NCBI GenBank assembly: GCA_002297865.1
Contig: DBKX01000291.1
Coordinates: 11,027-19,293 of the forward strand
Source of the DNA: Lachnoclostridium sp. UBA739
GTDB lineage: Bacteria > Bacillota_A > Clostridia > Lachnospirales > Lachnospiraceae
DNA length: 8,267 bases
Reading direction: 5' to 3'
A program made the translations under genes and the position numbers. The notes below the pieces were generated by a model. The model was not told where the DNA came from and did no database searches. It saw only the letters and a list, made by a program, of their open reading frames with translations. Positions 1-7,110 of the stretch are shown in pieces (positions within the stretch are counted from its first letter, which is position 1; each line of letters begins with the position of its first letter).

Positions 1-2633
1 GATTAGCTGCGTTCGGAATGAGTGCAAATGAAGCAACACATTTTTCTGATGTACTGGCAAAATCTGCCATTTCATCAAATACAAATGTAGAAATGATGGG
101 TGAAGCATTTAAATATGTTGGATCAGTTGCTGGAACATTTGGATACTCAGTAGAAGATGTAGGTGTTGCTTTGGGCGCGATGGCTAACCAAGGTATCAAA
201 GCATCTACTGCAGGTACATCTTTGAGATCAATTCTTACAAGACTAGCCACAAATACATCTGATGCACGAACAGCAATTGAAGATTTAGGTATTTCTTTCT
301 TTGATGCAGATGGGAAAGCAAGAGATTTAATTGGCTCTCTTGGACCTGACGGAGTTGCTGGCACTGCAGATGATACGACAGGTATATTAGATGATTTGCG
401 TTCTGCTTTATCTGGTATGAATGATGAACAGAAAGCAACAATTGAAAAAACAATTGGCGGACAACGTGCGATGACAGCTCTTGCGGCAATTGTTAATACT
501 TCTACAGATGATTGGAATAAATTGAAATCAGAAGTGGCTGACTACAATGGCACTGTCGAAGGTATGGCAGAAACCAGACTCGATTCTTATTCTGGCGATA
601 TTAAGGTTTTAAAAAATAACTGGGAGCAAACAGCTTCTACGCTATTTAAAGAAGTAGAACCATCTTTAAGAAAGGTAATACAATCACTTACAACTTTGAT
701 GCAAACTGATTTCTTTAAAAAGGATATAAAAAAAGTAGCTGAAGGATTTGCTGATGCATTATCAAAACTTGGAGATATTATTTCTTCTATAAATCCTAAA
801 ACTGTTGCTACAGCTTCTACGTTTGCTAAACTTACGGCTACATTTGGCGGTACTGTGACACTTTTGCCAAAAGCTGTAAATTTATTTAGTTCAGTAGGAT
901 CTACTGTACAGAAATTAGGCACTTTAACTATGGCTTTGAGTAATACGTTCAGCCATGCGACTTCTACTACTGCAGCATTTCAAGGTGCTGCATCTGTCCT
1001 AGGAAGCGCTGGGCTTCCTCTCATTGCTACTGGTGTTGGGTTAGCTGCTACTGCATTTGTGGCATTCACAAGTGGATTAAATGAAGCACAGCAAGTTCAT
1101 AGAGAAGAAATGAATGCTCTATATGGCTTAAACGAAGCTACACAAACTACTATCGATAATGTGCATACACTTTCGGAAAGCTATACAACTTTACAAGAAT
1201 CGACAGCAAATAATGCTTCTTCTGTTACTGCGCAATACTCTTACTATGAACAACTTGCTACAGAATATGATTCTATTATCGCAAAACAAGACCAAATGAC
1301 AGATCAAGATAAGGATCGAGCAAATACGATTCTAACAATTCTTTCTGAGGCATTTGGGGTAGAAAAAACTGATATTCAAGAGTTAATAAATGAACATGGT
1401 GGATTATCTTCAGCAATTCAAGAAACCATAGAAAAGAAAAAAGCAGATGCTTTATTAAATGTTTATCAAGAACAATATGCACAAGCAATAAAAAATGTTT
1501 CAGAAGCACAAGCTGAACAAAACACTTTGCTTGCAGAACGCGAAGAAAAGCAAACATTAGTAAATCAGCTTACGGATCAAGCAACAGCATTGCACCATTT
1601 ACTAAGTGACTCAGAAGGATTAACTGCTGAACAAGCTCAAAATCTAACTAATAAATATCAAGATGTTTTAGGCAAATTGTCTATAGCACAAGACTCTCTT
1701 GGAAAGGTAGATACCGCATTAGATGAAAACAAAGCCACTCTTGAAGAAAGCCAATCCACGATTTCAAACTATGAAGCATTGGTTGGCGCTGCATCAAGTG
1801 GCAGTGCTGAGGATGTAGAACTGGCTACTGCTAGAATGACAAGCAGTTTCAAGACTGCTAATGATGCATCATACAATTCGCTTTATGAGCAAACACAAAA
1901 TTATAGAAAGCAGTGGCAATCAGCAAAACAGGAATGCGATTCTGGAAGTGGTAAAGTAAGCCAAACACAAGTTGATCTCTATAAAAAACTATATGACATG
2001 TCTAATAGTGAACTTAGCAAAGCACGAAAGCAGTGGAAAGAATATGGAAAAAATCAAGTTGAAGGTGCAGAGGAAGGCCAAAAATCTGCCCAAAAAGGCC
2101 TAAATAGAACTAGTAGTGAAAGTGCCAAGCAGTCGAACGATGCTTATAAAACTAGTGCAGGTGTCAATTCTCCATCTAAGATCTGGTACCAATACGGTGT
2201 TTATCAAGCACAAGGCGCTATCAATGGTATGAATTCAATGCAAGGTCAAGTTTCAGCTGCTGCAAGGCGCTTAGCCGATGCAGCTAATAATGCATACAAA
2301 AAACGATTGGACATTCGTTCTCCTTCTAGAGTTATGAAACAAAACGGCATTTTTACAGCACAAGGTGCTATCAATGGTATGGATGAAATGCTTCCAAAGT
2401 TAGCATTAAAAGGTCAAGAAATGGCTGAAGCAATGAATGATTCTATACAAGGCTATATTCAAAGAGGTTCATTAAACAGCACCACAAATCAATATTCTGA
2501 TAATTCTACATACTCACCATCTATTAGCATTCAAATTGTACAGCGTGAAGGAGAAGATGCGAATGCTTTAGCTAGAAGAGTGTCTGAGTTGATCAGCAGT
2601 GAAACGAAGAGGAAAAAAGCAGTATGGCAGTAA
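1..2633 (+). CDS. Phage tail tape measure protein (TP901 core family), C-terminal part, 5' truncated
   Basis: The frame is open from the window edge (first whole codon at base 3) to TAA at 2631-2633. An in-frame ATG at 18 has no ribosome binding site and lies inside a conserved domain, so the true start is upstream. Residues below count from that ATG. Residues 1 to about 200 match the end of the TP901/PhageMin_Tail core: an S-x-N-T-N-V-E-M-M-G-E-A-F-K-Y-V segment, a helix with IKASTAGTSLRSILTRLA, and a D-A-D-G-K-A-R-D-L segment leading to ALSGMNDEQ. Residues 323-352 are strongly hydrophobic (LPLIATGVGLAATAFVAF) and could cross a membrane. Residues about 475-590 are charged and Gln-rich and look like coiled coil. 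The C-terminus carries two copies of an SPS/QGAINGM motif typical of tape measure tails. In this family the protein sets tail length, fills the tube lumen and leaves during DNA ejection. No lysozyme, SLT or peptidase motif is recognised in the visible part. The gene overlaps Dit by 10 bases. Confidence 0.93.
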   Translation, partial: LAAFGMSANEATHFSDVLAKSAISSNTNVEMMGEAFKYVGSVAGTFGYSVEDVGVALGAMANQGIKASTAGTSLRSILTRLATNTSDARTAIEDLGISFFDADGKARDLIGSLGPDGVAGTADDTTGILDDLRSALSGMNDEQKATIEKTIGGQRAMTALAAIVNTSTDDWNKLKSEVADYNGTVEGMAETRLDSYSGDIKVLKNNWEQTASTLFKEVEPSLRKVIQSLTTLMQTDFFKKDIKKVAEGFADALSKLGDIISSINPKTVATASTFAKLTATFGGTVTLLPKAVNLFSSVGSTVQKLGTLTMALSNTFSHATSTTAAFQGAASVLGSAGLPLIATGVGLAATAFVAFTSGLNEAQQVHREEMNALYGLNEATQTTIDNVHTLSESYTTLQESTANNASSVTAQYSYYEQLATEYDSIIAKQDQMTDQDKDRANTILTILSEAFGVEKTDIQELINEHGGLSSAIQETIEKKKADALLNVYQEQYAQAIKNVSEAQAEQNTLLAEREEKQTLVNQLTDQATALHHLLSDSEGLTAEQAQNLTNKYQDVLGKLSIAQDSLGKVDTALDENKATLEESQSTISNYEALVGAASSGSAEDVELATARMTSSFKTANDASYNSLYEQTQNYRKQWQSAKQECDSGSGKVSQTQVDLYKKLYDMSNSELSKARKQWKEYGKNQVEGAEEGQKSAQKGLNRTSSESAKQSNDAYKTSAGVNSPSKIWYQYGVYQAQGAINGMNSMQGQVSAAARRLADAANNAYKKRLDIRSPSRVMKQNGIFTAQGAINGMDEMLPKLALKGQEMAEAMNDSIQGYIQRGSLNSTTNQYSDNSTYSPSISIQIVQREGEDANALARRVSELISSETKRKKAVWQ
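2163..2390 (+). repeat. Direct repeat in tape measure gene, 150-bp period (50 residues)
   Basis: Two coding copies lie exactly 150 bases apart, at 2163-2240 and 2313-2390. Both encode a pattern [VI]-x-S-P-S-[KR]-[IV]-x-x-Q-x-G-[VI]-[YF]-x-AQGAINGM-x-x-M. The strongest DNA identity is the run encoding AQGAINGM (GCACAAGGYGCTATCAATGG, continuing TATG), which differs only at one third-codon position. The stretch between the two motifs is helical and Ala/Arg-rich (about 2241-2312). Such SPS...G motifs recur near the C-terminus of many tape measure proteins, so this is probably a protein-level duplication and not a mobile repeat. Confidence 0.85.
2607..2613 (+). promoter_or_regulatory. Ribosome binding site of the Dit gene
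   Basis: AAGAGGA lies 10 bases before the ATG at 2624, inside the last codons of the tape measure gene. It is a moderate match to the 16S anti-Shine-Dalgarno sequence. The 10-base overlap of the two genes suggests translational coupling. Confidence 0.6.
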
Positions 2634-3385
2634 AAAGAAAAAAATTTGTTTTTAACGGATTTGATTCTGAAACATTCGGACTATATCTAACTGGGACAGA
2701 AACTTTTGATAGCACTTCTAAAAGACAAACAAAATATCATATTCCAGGTAGAAATGGGGATCTGATTGTTTCCGATGATGACTATGAAAATGTAACGTAC
2801 AAATTGAAAGTTGGGCTCATCGGAGATGATGCAAGTCAGCTTAAAGATATAACACATACGCTACACAGTAAAGTTAGACAGTTGCGTAGCGTTCTTCTTT
2901 CTTCTAAAGGATACTGTAAGCTAAGTGATGATTATCATCCAGATGAGTATAGGATGGCACAGTTTGTAGGAAATATTTCATTTGACATAACAAATTATCA
3001 ACATGCAGAAGCTACTCTTGAGTTTGATTGCAAGCCACAACATTTCTTAACTGTAGGACTAAATAAATATGATTTTACTAGTAATGGAATACTTCAAAAT
3101 TTTACATATTTCTCATCTAAGCCGTTGATCAGAATATACGGAAAGGGGAAAGTTGAAGTAGGAGACGGAATCATAAATATCACTGAAGAAGGAACTTCCT
3201 ATATAGATATTGATTGTGAAAGTGAAGATGTATATGAGGGTGCTACAAATAGAAATGAAAATGTTGAAATTTCATATCAAGGAATTTCCCATTTATTTCC
3301 TAGACTTGATCCAGGAAAAAATGTAATCAATCTAGGTGATGGTATCACAAAGGTTGTCATACAACCTAGATACTGGATGTTGTGA
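2624..3385 (+). CDS. Distal tail protein (Dit), siphovirus tail component family
   Basis: This 253-residue protein has the usual length of a Dit protein (about 250). In siphophages Dit forms a hexameric ring joining the tail tube to the baseplate or tip, and it is the platform for Tal and side adhesins. Family hallmarks, in order: a basic start with FVFNGFDSETFGLYL (residues 8-22); IPGRNGDL (40-47); D-D-Y-E-N (52-56); GYCKLSDDYHPDEYRMAQFV (96-115); F-D-C-K-P-Q-H-F (134-141), which closes the N-terminal ring domain; P-L-I-R-I-Y-G-K-G (167-175), which opens the C-terminal beta-sandwich; and a final FPRLDPG...IQPRYW (225-251). The C-terminal domain is short and shows no inserted carbohydrate-binding module, so this looks like a classical rather than an evolved Dit. 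ATG at 2624 is chosen because the conserved N-terminal strand begins right after it and an SD-like site precedes it. The gene ends in TGA at 3383-3385, inside the ribosome binding site of the next gene. Confidence 0.94.
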   Translation: MAVKRKKFVFNGFDSETFGLYLTGTETFDSTSKRQTKYHIPGRNGDLIVSDDDYENVTYKLKVGLIGDDASQLKDITHTLHSKVRQLRSVLLSSKGYCKLSDDYHPDEYRMAQFVGNISFDITNYQHAEATLEFDCKPQHFLTVGLNKYDFTSNGILQNFTYFSSKPLIRIYGKGKVEVGDGIINITEEGTSYIDIDCESEDVYEGATNRNENVEISYQGISHLFPRLDPGKNVINLGDGITKVVIQPRYWML

Positions 3386-3389
3386 GGTG
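3384..3389 (+). promoter_or_regulatory. Ribosome binding site that fixes the Tal start
   Basis: GAGGTG overlaps the Dit stop codon and lies just before ATG 3393. It supports that start over the earlier in-frame ATGs at 3336 and 3339, which lie inside the Dit gene. The stop/SD overlap suggests coupled translation of Dit and Tal. Confidence 0.7.
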
Positions 3390-3392
3390 TAT

Positions 3393-5306
3393 ATGAAACC
3401 TATACTATATAAAAGCAATGAAATCAAGTTTACAACTCAGGGATATGGAACACTATCAGATGCTATTTCTTGCAAAGTAACAGAAGAATTAAATGGTACA
3501 TTTGAATTAGAAATGCAATATCCAGTTGAAGGTATACATTATGAAAAGTGTGCTTTAGGGAACATTATTTTTTCTAAACCTGCTCCAAACCGCGATGGTG
3601 AACCATTTGTGATTTATAAAAAAACTTCACCGATTAATGGCATTGTTACGATTTACGCAGAGCACATAAGTTATAGACTGTCATATATACCTGTAAAGCC
3701 ATTCAAAGCAAACAATTGTGTTGAAGCATTGCAAGGACTTGTAACAAATTCAATTGAAAAAAATCCGTTTTCTGTATGGACTGACAAAAGTGTCAATACA
3801 CCATTTGAAACGACTATACCGCAAAGCTTTAGAACCTGTTTAGGCGGAGTGGAAGGATCTATTTTAGATACATATAAAGGCGAGTACGAATTTACTCGCT
3901 TTTTAATTAAACTTCATACACATAGAGGGACTTTAAAAAGCCGAGCAAAAATTGTTTATGGAAAAAATTTAATTGATCTAACGCAAGAGGAGACGATTGA
4001 AAATACCATTACTGGAATTGTCCCATATTGGAAAGGAAGCGTCACATATGAAGATGGCGGAACTGAAGATATAGTTGTAACGCTACCTGAAAACACAATT
4101 CAAAGTGAATATGCTGATAAGTATCCATATAAAAGAACTGTCACGAAAGACATGTCGGAATACTTTGAAAGCCAGCCTACAGAAGAACAACTTAGAAAAC
4201 AAGCACAAGATTTTGTTAAAGATAATGTAACAGGAAAGCCGGATGTTAGCCTAAAAGTTTCATTCCTTGCATTAAGCAATACAGAAGAAAATCGTGGCTT
4301 TGTAGAAGAAATGGTAAATATTGGTGATTATGTTCCTGTTTACTTCTACAAGCTTGGAATCGAGACAACTGCTGAAGTAGTAGGAATTACATATGATGCT
4401 TTACTGGACCGCTATGATGAAATTGAGCTAGGAAAAATGAAAGATTCGATTTCTACAACGATTGCGGATATTCAAAAAGATACAGATGATGTGTTTGTAA
4501 AAAAGTCTGATCTAGAAATTGCGATTGCTTTAGCCCAAAAGCTTTTAAATGGAGGACTTGGTGGATATTTAGTAACAAACAATGTAAATGGCCATCCTTC
4601 TGAATTGATAATCGGTGACTCACCAAATATAGAAACTATGGTGAATTGCATACGCTTAAACAAAGCTGGATTAGGCATATCGAAATCCGGATATGCAGGC
4701 CCATACGTCACAGCGATCACAGGTGAAGGAATTGTAGCCAATGCAATTAACACTGGAGAACTAAACGGAAACATTATCAAAGCTAATACAGTCAAGATTG
4801 GTGCTTTAGACGAAGAAGTCACGGATTCTATAGATAATGCTAATAGCAATGCAAATAGAGCACAAAGTACAGCTGATAATGCAAAAGCAGCTGTTGATGA
4901 AGCAACTTCAAAAGCTGATAAAGCACAGGGTACAGCAGATAATGCCCAAGCATCTGCAAACAACGCAAACAGCAAAGCACAGCAAGCACAAGCGGATGCA
5001 GACGATGCCACTAAGTTAGCACAAAACGCATGGCAAGGCATTGATGATTTATTACAAATAATTGTGGCTGATAACACAGGTGTGAAAGTTAAAGAAGCGA
5101 GAGATTCATCAAATTACTCTTGGACTCGTTCGGATGGAATGCATGTAATGGTTGCAAATGAAGAAGTGGCTAAATTTGGACAAGAATCACATATTTATAA
5201 CTTGGCTGTCAGTGGTTTTTCAATGTTTGGTGCACACAGAGCAGAAACAATAAAGCTAAACGGTAAAGAGTTTACAGCCTTTTTTTATATAGGAGATGTT
5301 AAATAA
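3393..5306 (+). CDS. Tail-associated protein Tal (prophage endopeptidase tail / tail spike base)
   Basis: This 637-residue protein follows Dit, the standard place for Tal, which forms a trimer closing the tail tube at the distal end. Residues 1 to about 370 are the conserved gp27-like base domain. It is recognised by an early strand pattern (T-L-S-D-A-I-S-C-K-V-T-E-E-L-N-G-T-F-E-L, 20-39), GGVEGSILDTYKGEYEF (151-167) and R-G-T...I-V-Y-G-K-N-L-I-D-L (178-196). Residues 388-470 hold the familiar Firmicutes segment RLNKAGLGISKSGYAGPYV (421-439) followed by N-A-I-N-T-G-E-L-N-G. Residues about 475-552 form an alanine-rich coiled coil. Residues 553-637 are beta-rich and contain M-F-G-A-H-R-A-E-T (611-619), a common Tal ending. 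No NlpC/P60, M23, lysozyme or other hydrolase domain is visible, so despite the family name a lytic activity is not supported. The start at 3393 rests on its ribosome binding site and on the conserved N-terminus. The stop TAA (5304-5306) shares one base with the next ATG. Confidence 0.93.
   Translation: MKPILYKSNEIKFTTQGYGTLSDAISCKVTEELNGTFELEMQYPVEGIHYEKCALGNIIFSKPAPNRDGEPFVIYKKTSPINGIVTIYAEHISYRLSYIPVKPFKANNCVEALQGLVTNSIEKNPFSVWTDKSVNTPFETTIPQSFRTCLGGVEGSILDTYKGEYEFTRFLIKLHTHRGTLKSRAKIVYGKNLIDLTQEETIENTITGIVPYWKGSVTYEDGGTEDIVVTLPENTIQSEYADKYPYKRTVTKDMSEYFESQPTEEQLRKQAQDFVKDNVTGKPDVSLKVSFLALSNTEENRGFVEEMVNIGDYVPVYFYKLGIETTAEVVGITYDALLDRYDEIELGKMKDSISTTIADIQKDTDDVFVKKSDLEIAIALAQKLLNGGLGGYLVTNNVNGHPSELIIGDSPNIETMVNCIRLNKAGLGISKSGYAGPYVTAITGEGIVANAINTGELNGNIIKANTVKIGALDEEVTDSIDNANSNANRAQSTADNAKAAVDEATSKADKAQGTADNAQASANNANSKAQQAQADADDATKLAQNAWQGIDDLLQIIVADNTGVKVKEARDSSNYSWTRSDGMHVMVANEEVAKFGQESHIYNLAVSGFSMFGAHRAETIKLNGKEFTAFFYIGDVK
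4860..5048 (+). repeat. 63-bp period tandem repeat encoding the Tal coiled coil
   Basis: Three imperfect units lie in register at 4860-4922, 4923-4985 and 4986-5048 (Tal residues 490-510, 511-531, 532-552). Each begins with the pattern A-Q-x-x-A-D-x-A. Units 1 and 2 share 12 of 21 residues. A degenerate partial unit precedes them: an N-A-N-S run at 482-485 lies in the same phase as the one at 524-527. The 21-residue period equals three heptads, which suits a trimeric coiled-coil stalk. The repeat is diverged at the DNA level, which suggests an old duplication. Confidence 0.8.
5291..5296 (+). promoter_or_regulatory. Ribosome binding site of the DUF859-like gene
   Basis: AGGAGA lies nine bases before ATG 5306, inside the final codons of Tal. 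With the TAATG stop/start overlap it indicates reinitiation or coupled translation. Confidence 0.7.
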
Positions 5307-7099
5307 TGGCAACACTTAGAGTAGCAAAAAGAATTAAAGAATATAACTCTAGTAACTATGCTGATTTATATGCCGATGAAGTCGAAGTGGATATTGCGAA
5401 TAATAGATCTCGTGTTGAAACATCGTTAGGAATTTATACTTCTAAATCTACTTATACTTATCAGGCACAAGAAATGAGTGCTGGACTAACTGGCGCATCA
5501 GATAAATCATGGGGATTTACATCTCTTAGTGGGCAAGAATATCATGAATTATTGAAAGGCTCTTTTTGGGTTACACATGCTAGTGATGGAAAAGGCACAG
5601 CATCAGTTTGGTGGTGGTTCAAAACAACATGGGGCAACAGTTTTGGAACGGCCACAAGCTTCGACATTGGATTGTCTACGATTCCACGAGCTTCTGTTCC
5701 TTCCATAAACACTTGGCCAAACAACAGTCCAGATATAACAGCTGGCCAGACATGCACAATTCACATGAATAAAAAAGCCAGCTTTACGCACAAAGTAACT
5801 TATGGCTTTGGTCAAAAAAATGGAATAATTGCTACATCGGCAGTTGATAACTGCTCATGGACTCCACCTTTAGATTTGCTAAGTCAAATTCCTAACTCAC
5901 AGACAGGGCAAGGTACAATCTGGGTAGAAACATATAGCGGTTCGACAAAAATTGGCAGTACACAAGCTTGCCTGTTTACACTGCATGTTCCATCCGATTC
6001 AGCTCCAAATCTAGGAACACCAACGATTACAGAGAACAATGCAAAAGTTTCTGCAAAAGGTACGAACATAACCGTTCAACAAATTTCAAGCAAAACAATC
6101 AAAGCAACTGCAAGTTCAAAATATTATTCAAATATTAAATCTGTAACTATTGATGGAGTTAATATGACAGCTAAAGACGGAGCGTATTCAGTTACGGTTG
6201 GTAACTTGAACGGTGGAAAATACACGATCGTTGCAACTGACAGTAGAGGGCTGAAGACAACAAAAGTAGTTGAACAAACTTTTTATTCTTACTTTAAACC
6301 TCAAATCACAGATGTTAGCTTGAAACGTACATCAGAAACTGGAGCAGAAGGAACTCTGAAGCTTGACGGTAAGTATTCAACAACACTAAGCAATACAGTG
6401 AAAATTGAAATAATGCGAAATGACGAATCGTCATACAGCATTCTGAATGCAACTTTGAGCAATGGTACAGTCTCAGCTAGCAAAGGCTACTCAGACTTAG
6501 CTTACAGTGCACCATGGAGCATTCAAATTCGCATTACTGACTCTTTTGGAGAAGTTGCAACTACAATAGCTAAGTTGGGTGTTGGTCAATTTGCTTTTGC
6601 GATTGGAGAAACTGGAGTAGTTCTAGGAAAAGAAAGTTGGATTTATGATGGGCAAAATAACATGCGTAAATTTATTGACTTTTTTTACCCTGTAGGTAGC
6701 TTTTACGATACTACTGATGAAAATTTCAACCCAAATGAAATATGGGGAGGGAAATGGGAAAAAGTAACAGATAGAATGCGCATTGGTGCTGGAAATAGTT
6801 ATAAATCAGCTTCAACTGGTGGTTCAACTTCACATAAGCATACAACTCAAGGACATGCAATAACTATAGACGAAATGCCTGCTCATAATCATCCATTCAA
6901 AGGAAATACAGCAGGTTACAGTGGAGGTACTGCTTATACATTGCATTTTGGTAATGGGAATCCAGGAACTTGGGACGGATACGATGGTAGTTTAATTTTG
7001 AACCGAGGCGGTAATAAAGCACATAGTCATGGTGATACAGGAACATCATCGAATTTACCACCTTATTACGCAACATATATGTGGCATAGATTGTCTTAA
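5306..7099 (+). CDS. DUF859-like minor structural protein with HxH-rich tail-fibre tip; probable receptor-binding protein
   Basis: This 597-residue protein is probably a virion surface fibre or tip protein that contacts the host. Residues 1-130 resemble the DUF859 family of streptococcal and other Firmicutes siphophages: a beta-rich start with V-D-I-A-N-N-R-S-R-V-E-T-S-L (28-41), a V-T-H-A-S-D-G-K-G-T-A-S turn (89-100) and L-S-T-I-P-R-A-S (123-130). Residues about 230-440 look like two Ig/FN3-like beta modules with related strand motifs (I-V-A-T-D-S-R-G, 308-315; I-R-I-T-D-S-F-G, 408-415), ending in FAIGETGVVLGKESW (431-445), also DUF859-like. Residues about 461-597 are a tail-fibre head of the kind seen at the end of phage short fibres and gp10-like baseplate proteins: Y-P-V-G-S-F-Y, W-G-G-K-W-E-K-V, then H-K-H (510-512), M-P-A-H-N-H-P-F (524-531), H-S-H (573-575) and a final NLPPYYATYMWHR. 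No catalytic motif is recognised. Start at 5306 is supported by AGGAGA and the TAATG overlap. The receptor-binding role is inferred from domain type and position. Confidence 0.85.
   Translation: MATLRVAKRIKEYNSSNYADLYADEVEVDIANNRSRVETSLGIYTSKSTYTYQAQEMSAGLTGASDKSWGFTSLSGQEYHELLKGSFWVTHASDGKGTASVWWWFKTTWGNSFGTATSFDIGLSTIPRASVPSINTWPNNSPDITAGQTCTIHMNKKASFTHKVTYGFGQKNGIIATSAVDNCSWTPPLDLLSQIPNSQTGQGTIWVETYSGSTKIGSTQACLFTLHVPSDSAPNLGTPTITENNAKVSAKGTNITVQQISSKTIKATASSKYYSNIKSVTIDGVNMTAKDGAYSVTVGNLNGGKYTIVATDSRGLKTTKVVEQTFYSYFKPQITDVSLKRTSETGAEGTLKLDGKYSTTLSNTVKIEIMRNDESSYSILNATLSNGTVSASKGYSDLAYSAPWSIQIRITDSFGEVATTIAKLGVGQFAFAIGETGVVLGKESWIYDGQNNMRKFIDFFYPVGSFYDTTDENFNPNEIWGGKWEKVTDRMRIGAGNSYKSASTGGSTSHKHTTQGHAITIDEMPAHNHPFKGNTAGYSGGTAYTLHFGNGNPGTWDGYDGSLILNRGGNKAHSHGDTGTSSNLPPYYATYMWHRLS
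6686..7096 (+). other. Tail-fibre tip module with three HxH motifs (C-terminal domain of the 5306-7099 gene)
   Basis: This coding segment (residues 461-597) begins at the Y-P-V-G-S-F-Y boundary and holds HxH motifs at 6833-6841, 6884-6892 and 7022-7030. Such motifs in trimeric phage fibre tips are known to coordinate metal ions on the trimer axis (as in the T4 gp37 tip). A Gly/Asn-rich segment with aromatic residues (residues 533-570) lies between the second and third motifs and is the likely exposed, variable receptor-facing loop. Metal binding and trimerisation are inferred from motif type only. Confidence 0.65.
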
Positions 7100-7105
7100 A
7101 GGAGG
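7098..7105 (+). promoter_or_regulatory. Strong ribosome binding site of the BppU-like gene
   Basis: AAAGGAGG lies five bases before ATG 7111 and overlaps the preceding TAA stop (7097-7099). It is the best Shine-Dalgarno match in the window and suggests this adhesin is translated well on its own initiation. Confidence 0.85.
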
Positions 7106-7110
7106 ACAAA

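Noticed and set aside
18..20. ATG at 18 as the start of the tape measure gene.
   Set aside because: The frame is open upstream to the window edge, there is no SD before this ATG, and the protein would begin in the middle of a conserved core domain.
1906..2036. Repeated GAAAGCAGTGG 11-mer in the tape measure gene, 120 bases apart, encoding two R-K-Q-W motifs.
   Set aside because: The flanking residues do not align in register beyond the motif, so it is weak evidence for a true repeat unit.
2633..2660. A-run/T-run inverted repeat at the Dit start (AAAAAAATTTGTTTTT) as a terminator.
   Set aside because: It is a simple AT-rich stretch within the first codons of Dit with no GC stem; a terminator here would cut the operon inside a gene.
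3336..3392. Longer Tal start at ATG 3336, adding 19 residues.
   Set aside because: This start lies inside Dit without a good SD. The added residues only read the Dit C-terminal coding sequence in another frame, and the conserved Tal N-terminus begins right after ATG 3393.
4472..5077. Long antisense open frame (201 codons), Ala/Ser/Leu-rich, opposite the Tal coiled-coil region.
   Set aside because: It follows from the GCA/GAT-rich sense repeats, which read as Cys/Ala/Ser/Leu codons in antisense. It has no family resemblance, and Tal itself is well supported.
5280..5302. Run of seven T (T TTT TTT-like) near the end of Tal, a possible -1 frameshift site that could fuse Tal to the next protein.
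   Set aside because: A -1 shift enters the frame of the next gene but meets TAA at 5300-5302 before its start; a +1 shift meets TAG at 5290-5292. No fusion would result.
6899..7096. Possible variable region of a diversity-generating retroelement in the fibre tip.
   Set aside because: The C-terminus is an HxH/N-L-P-P-Y fibre head and not a C-type lectin variable domain. No template repeat, reverse transcriptase or IMH-like element is visible in the window.
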